NCBI RefSeq assembly: GCF_026965555.1
Contig: NZ_CP114040.1
Location: forward strand, 3,348,001 to 3,412,000
Direction of reading: 5' to 3'
DNA: 64,000 bases
Source: Nannocystis punicea
Lineage (GTDB): Bacteria > Myxococcota_A > Polyangia > Nannocystales > Nannocystaceae
Position numbers and translations under genes: made by a program. Of the stretch, positions 61,044-64,000 are shown piece after piece; position 1 is the stretch's first letter, and each line of letters opens with the position of its first letter. Below the pieces are notes generated by a model. The model was not told the origin of the DNA. It saw only the letters and a list, made by a program, of their open reading frames with translations, and ran no database searches.

Positions 61044-61657
61044 TGTTGTGGGGCCCCCGTGGTCGTAGTCTTAGTATGACGGAGGTACTCGACCGCCGTC
61101 TGGCCGTAGTGCCGGGTCGTCTCGACGACCAGGCCCTCGGGCCATGCGGGCGGCCTCGTGCCTCCAGCGCGGTCATATTCGCATACAAGCGCGGCGCTTT
61201 CAGCCAGCCAGCCGCCCGCAACCAGCGCAGGCAGCACCGCCGCGAGCACGACCTCGGTGTCGTCGTACGGCGGGTCGATGAACACGAGGTCGTATGGACC
61301 CGTGAGCTCCGACGCGCCCGCGCTCGCCGAATGTCGGCGCAAGAAGGTCGCGGCGTCGCCGTGCCAGAGGCGCGCGCGATCGCCGAGCGCAAGCTCACGG
61401 ATCTGTGTCTGCAGGTGGCGTGCGACCGCGGCGTTGCGCTCGACCAGCGTGGCCCGCGAGGCGCCGCGACTGAGGGCCTCGAACGCGAGCGCGCCCGAGC
61501 CGGCGAACAGGTCGAGCACGACCGCGTCGCGCAATTCGTGCTGCAGGCGGTCGAAGATCGCCTCACGCACGCGCGCGCCGGTCGGCCGCAAGCCGGGCAC
61601 AGTCGGCAGCGACTTCAACACCCGCCCGCGCAGGCTCCCTCCGCTGATCCGCTGCAC
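61037..61657 (-). CDS. rsmD: 16S rRNA (guanine966-N2)-methyltransferase
   Basis: A 206-residue RsmD-type methyltransferase that modifies G966 of 16S rRNA. It starts QRISGGSLRGRVLKSLPTVPGLRPTGARVREAIFDRL, which is the family N-terminus, followed by SAM motif VLDLFAGSGALAFEALSRGA and the catalytic DPPY (FIDPPYDD). GTG start, with a TATATG sequence about 7 nt upstream. It precedes and overlaps the aminotransferase gene. In other bacteria rsmD precedes coaD; that gene is not here. Confidence 0.94.
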   Translation of the reverse strand: MQRISGGSLRGRVLKSLPTVPGLRPTGARVREAIFDRLQHELRDAVVLDLFAGSGALAFEALSRGASRATLVERNAAVARHLQTQIRELALGDRARLWHGDAATFLRRHSASAGASELTGPYDLVFIDPPYDDTEVVLAAVLPALVAGGWLAESAALVCEYDRAGGTRPPAWPEGLVVETTRHYGQTAVEYLRHTKTTTTGAPQQC

Positions 61658-61706
61658 GGCCCGGCATATACCCCACGTCGCGCCGCGCGCCCAGTGCTCC
61701 GCGCTG

Positions 61707-61726
61707 ACCTGTCCTCTGCGACAGGT
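61707..61726. repeat. 14-bp palindromic element, perfect arms
   Basis: ACCTGT (61707), spacer CCTCTGCG, ACAGGT (61721); ACCTGTC and GACAGGT pair perfectly. It lies 5 bp from the end of the gluzincin gene. Confidence 0.88.
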
Positions 61727-61731
61727 GAAGA

Positions 61732-62700
61732 TCAAGCCGCGAACGGCGCACGCAGCGCGGCGTCTTCGGCCTCGAGGCGGGCCCAGCCCGCGCGGAGGTG
61801 GCGGCGGCGGCGGACCGCGGCGATGAACACCAGCGGGAACGCGAGCGCCATCGGCAGGCCGTCGCCGCTGACGATCGGGAACCACATGAAGCGACCGGTG
61901 AGGCCGGTGCGCCACTCGGAGTCGAGCTCGGCGAGCGTGCGGCCGAAGCCGTTGACGAACGCGGCCTCGAAGTTCTTGCCCTGCTTGACCTGCGCGAGCG
62001 CCTGCCGCAGGTCGGAGCCGTCCTCGTCGCGCCAGCGGAGGAAGTTGACGAAGTCACGCGCGGCGGCGTAGCTCACTGTGACCGTGATCGCGTCGGTGCT
62101 GCGGAAGTTCTGCTCGAGCTGCTCGAGGTGCGGGACGCCGGCCCCGAAGATCGCGCCGGCCAGGGTCTGGCTGCGCATCAGATCGATCTCCTCGCCGAAG
62201 CTCTCGGCCACGCCCTCGTGGAACCACCGCGGCAGCGGCTGGCCGCCGGTGGCCCGGTACAGCGCGACGTGGGCCATCTCGTGGCGGAGCAGGCCGTCGA
62301 GGTCGGTCAGCGAGCCGTCGGGCGCGTGGGCTGCGATCGCGATCTCGCCGGTCGGCGGGTGAGCGACGCCCGCGGCCCACTGCGGCACACCGGTGCCCTC
62401 GGCGATCCGGCCCGAGTGGGCGACGAAGTGGATCGTCAGAGCGTCGTCGAGGTCACCGGCCAGCTCGTGCTCGATCTCCGACCAGGCTCGCGGGATCTCG
62501 CGGGCCACCGCCAGCGCCTCATCCTCCAGGCGCGGGTCGTAGCGGAGCGTGACGCGGCCGACGTGCACCTGCGACGTCGCGCTCGCCAGGGACCATCCCA
62601 CGGGGCGGCTCACGTCGGCCCGGGCGGCCTGCGGCGCCACGAACAGGAACAACAACGCCGCGAGGAAGAGGCCGAGCGCCGCGCGCCAGGGACGGGTCAT
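61732..62700 (-). CDS. Membrane-bound gluzincin (peptidase MA-like) protein
   Basis: A 322-residue exported metallopeptidase-like protein. N-terminal signal peptide (LGLFLAALLFLFVAPQAARA), gluzincin core with zinc motif HEMAH in LLRHEMAHVALY and third ligand Glu in WFHEGVAESFGEE, and a C-terminal transmembrane helix (about residues 275-300) followed by a basic tail. Matches the peptidase_MA family (PF13485). It overlaps the upstream gene by 4 bp, so the two products probably act together at the cell envelope. Substrate unknown. Confidence 0.87.
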   Translation of the reverse strand: MTRPWRAALGLFLAALLFLFVAPQAARADVSRPVGWSLASATSQVHVGRVTLRYDPRLEDEALAVAREIPRAWSEIEHELAGDLDDALTIHFVAHSGRIAEGTGVPQWAAGVAHPPTGEIAIAAHAPDGSLTDLDGLLRHEMAHVALYRATGGQPLPRWFHEGVAESFGEEIDLMRSQTLAGAIFGAGVPHLEQLEQNFRSTDAITVTVSYAAARDFVNFLRWRDEDGSDLRQALAQVKQGKNFEAAFVNGFGRTLAELDSEWRTGLTGRFMWFPIVSGDGLPMALAFPLVFIAAVRRRRHLRAGWARLEAEDAALRAPFAA

Positions 62701-63464
62701 GGACTGACTGTGAGCACGACGATCTCACGGCGCAAGCTGGCCGCGACGACCACGCCGATCGCCACGCCGACGGCCAGGATCGCCCCGCCGACGATGAGAC
62801 CTGTCCGCACCTTCGGACCCAACCGGGTCCGCCGCCGCTCCTTGGCGCCGTCGCGGACCAGCGCCTCGTGCTCGCTCCACAGCGCCGCCACCAATTCGGC
62901 GTGACCGGCGGCGTCGGCCCCGCGGACGCCGAGCGCTCGATCGAGCCGACAGTCGTGCGGCAGCAGCACCGGGTCGGGGCGATCCGCGAGGTATTCGACC
63001 AGGATCACCAGGTCGTCGCGGCGCTCGCGGCAGACCTGCTTGCCCTCGCCGACGCCGGCGCGGAGGCGGCGGACGGTCGCCCTCGGGGCCGCCGAGGCCC
63101 GCGCCGCGCGCTCCAGCGCGTCGACCAGGGCGACCTCGGGCTTCGTCCCCGGCGCCGTCGGGCCGAGCCCGACAGCGACCGTGATCGCGTTCTCGGGCTC
63201 GCCGAGCCCGGCCCCGGGGGCCAGCGACGGGGGCGGGGGCGGAGGGGCTGGCCCTTCGGCCCTGGCCTCGGGGACCTGTACCTCGGGACCTGTGCTCGAG
63301 GACATGTCTGTAGCGACAGGCTCTGCCGCCGGGGCGTCGGGCCGCGCGGGCACCGGGACCGCGAGCGGAGCCTCGACGGGTCGCGGATCGGCGGCACGGA
63401 CCGGGGCCGGCAGAGCGACGAGCCCTGCCAGCACGAGCGCGCCGCATCGCCGGGCCGTCCGCAT
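62697..63464 (-). CDS. Pro-rich envelope protein of unknown function
   Basis: A 255-residue protein with a signal peptide (CGALVLAGLVALPAPVRAA), a low-complexity Pro/Ala/Glu linker (about residues 25-85), a helical middle domain with two Cys (KQVCRERRDDLVILVEYL, DCRLDRALG) and one C-terminal transmembrane helix (GLIVGGAILAVGVAIGVVVAA). It has the topology of a periplasmic protein anchored at its C-terminus. The linker contains a six-core repeat array (63246-63321), which encodes much of the sequence TDMSSSTGPEVQVPEARAEGP. It is translationally coupled to the gluzincin gene downstream. Confidence 0.72.
   Translation of the reverse strand: MRTARRCGALVLAGLVALPAPVRAADPRPVEAPLAVPVPARPDAPAAEPVATDMSSSTGPEVQVPEARAEGPAPPPPPPSLAPGAGLGEPENAITVAVGLGPTAPGTKPEVALVDALERAARASAAPRATVRRLRAGVGEGKQVCRERRDDLVILVEYLADRPDPVLLPHDCRLDRALGVRGADAAGHAELVAALWSEHEALVRDGAKERRRTRLGPKVRTGLIVGGAILAVGVAIGVVVAASLRREIVVLTVSP
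63246..63321. repeat. 14-bp phased array, six cores, inside a gene
   Basis: GGCTGG (63246), CCCTGG (63260), ACCTGT (63274), ACCTGT (63288), ACATGT (63302), ACAGGC (63316), every 14 bp, with spacers CCCTTCGG, CCTCGGGG, ACCTCGGG, GCTCGAGG, CTGTAGCG. Confidence 0.88.
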
Positions 63465-63931
63465 GCGGCAGGTACTTCGCGCGTCTGCGGCCGCGTGTCA
63501 ACGGCGGCGAAGTCATGTCGCCGGCGGGAATGAGCGGGCCGCGGCGCGGGTAGTCGGGCGTCGTCGCGGCGTCGGGCCGCCGCTCCGCCGCCGGGTGTCG
63601 GCGTGACGGCGATCGCGGCGGCCGCCCGCACTCGTCGCGCAGCCCGGGATGATGGTGCGTGACGGCCGTTCGCCGCAGTGGCGTGACGGCGAGCGCAGGG
63701 CCGCGAGCGCAGCGAGGATGGGTCGGGCGTCGCAGCGGCGTCGGCGGGCCGCTGCGCCGGCGCGAGGCGGCCGTTCGCCGCGATCGCGTGACGGCGATCG
63801 CAGGGCCGCCCGGGAAGTTGCGGGACGGTCGACGAGCAGCGAGCGGGCCGGCGAGCTCGCGCTCAGGACGAGGCGCACGCGAGGGCGGTGCGTCGAACGT
63901 CTTGGTGGTGCACACGGCGACCGCCGTCGGG
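63465..63931. other. 467-bp GC-rich region with imperfect direct repeats
   Basis: No gene supported. GTCGGGCGTCG occurs at 63553 and 63722, GTGACGGCGATCGC at about 63603 and 63788, and GTGACGGCGAGCGC between them, suggesting an old duplication of roughly 170-185 bp. The protein gene on the left starts at 63464. Confidence 0.45.
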
Positions 63932-64000
63932 CTACACGCGTCGGTCGGCGAGCCCGTCGACGCAAGCGGCGTCGCTGCTGCAGCCGCAGTCGGTCGTCAT
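63932..64000 (-). CDS. Possible C-terminal end of a Cys-rich protein (cut by window edge)
   Basis: A frame open to the right edge encodes about 22 residues ending in DCGCSSDAACVDGLADRRV and a stop at 63932. The Cys spacing resembles the ends of secreted Cys-rich myxobacterial proteins. It is too short to be sure. Confidence 0.25.
   Translation of the reverse strand: MTTDCGCSSDAACVDGLADRRV

Overview
The window is very GC-rich chromosomal DNA of a Gram-negative, predatory-type bacterium, most likely a myxobacterium (Myxococcota) and probably of the Nannocystis group. This is an inference from four things: G/C-ending codons nearly everywhere, nine predicted lipoproteins of which several carry long Thr/Ser-rich linkers after the lipid-modified cysteine, a TTG/GTG-rich start repertoire, and the mix of RsbR/RsbT-type signalling with expansin and pectin-acetylesterase-like secreted proteins. 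I saw no rRNA, tRNA, insertion sequence, prophage or CRISPR array.

Layout. 1-9.3 kb: a truncated secreted beta-rich protein, a propeller lipoprotein, a DUF1328 peptide, a cytochrome P450, and an ABC ATPase with a permease fused to an M1 aminopeptidase. 9.4-13 kb: a two-domain lipoprotein, formate-tetrahydrofolate ligase and a YiiX-type hydrolase. 13.2-21.4 kb: a stressosome-like signalling island holding a PAS histidine kinase fused to an RsbT-type kinase, a separate RsbT-like kinase, an RsbX-like phosphatase, an RsbS-like STAS protein, three RsbR-like STAS proteins (one with a V4R sensor, two with PAS) and another RsbT/RsbW-like kinase. It is interrupted only by a lipoprotein expansin. 21.6-32.7 kb: small regulators and enzymes (XRE-cupin, SDR, QueA-like, VOC protein, haem-motif lipoprotein, ferredoxin), an ECF41 sigma factor with its CMD partner and a visible promoter, a DUF899 protein, an orphan membrane protein and MscS. 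33-43.4 kb: a transporter, sulfotransferase, fRMsr, aconitase, methyltransferase and AraC/VOC genes. 43.4-48.2 kb: pyruvate dehydrogenase E1alpha-E1beta-E2, then biotin synthase. 48.7-64 kb: porin, Rieske oxygenase, ferritin-like and esterase-like lipoproteins, GST/LysR pair, P460-like lipoprotein, aminotransferase, RsmD, a gluzincin and a Pro-rich protein.

The most striking signal is not a gene. About 50 loci carry copies of a short palindromic element, core TGTC-YYNNRR-GACA, built from self-palindromic hexamers (ACATGT, GCATGC, or the pair ACCTGT/ACAGGT) separated by 8-bp CYYNNRRG spacers. Hexamers therefore recur every 14 bp, giving two-core elements and phase-locked arrays of up to six cores (10411-10486 and 63246-63321). 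Elements cluster in intergenic DNA, especially between convergent genes, but they also lie inside genes, where they force otherwise rare A/T-ending codons even through conserved protein motifs. I do not recognise the family.

A second window-wide pattern is a TANNNT -10-like hexamer ending about 6-10 nt before the start codon of many genes, which suggests frequent leaderless transcription. Genes in translationally coupled operons instead show ATGA overlaps or AGGAG-type ribosome binding sites.
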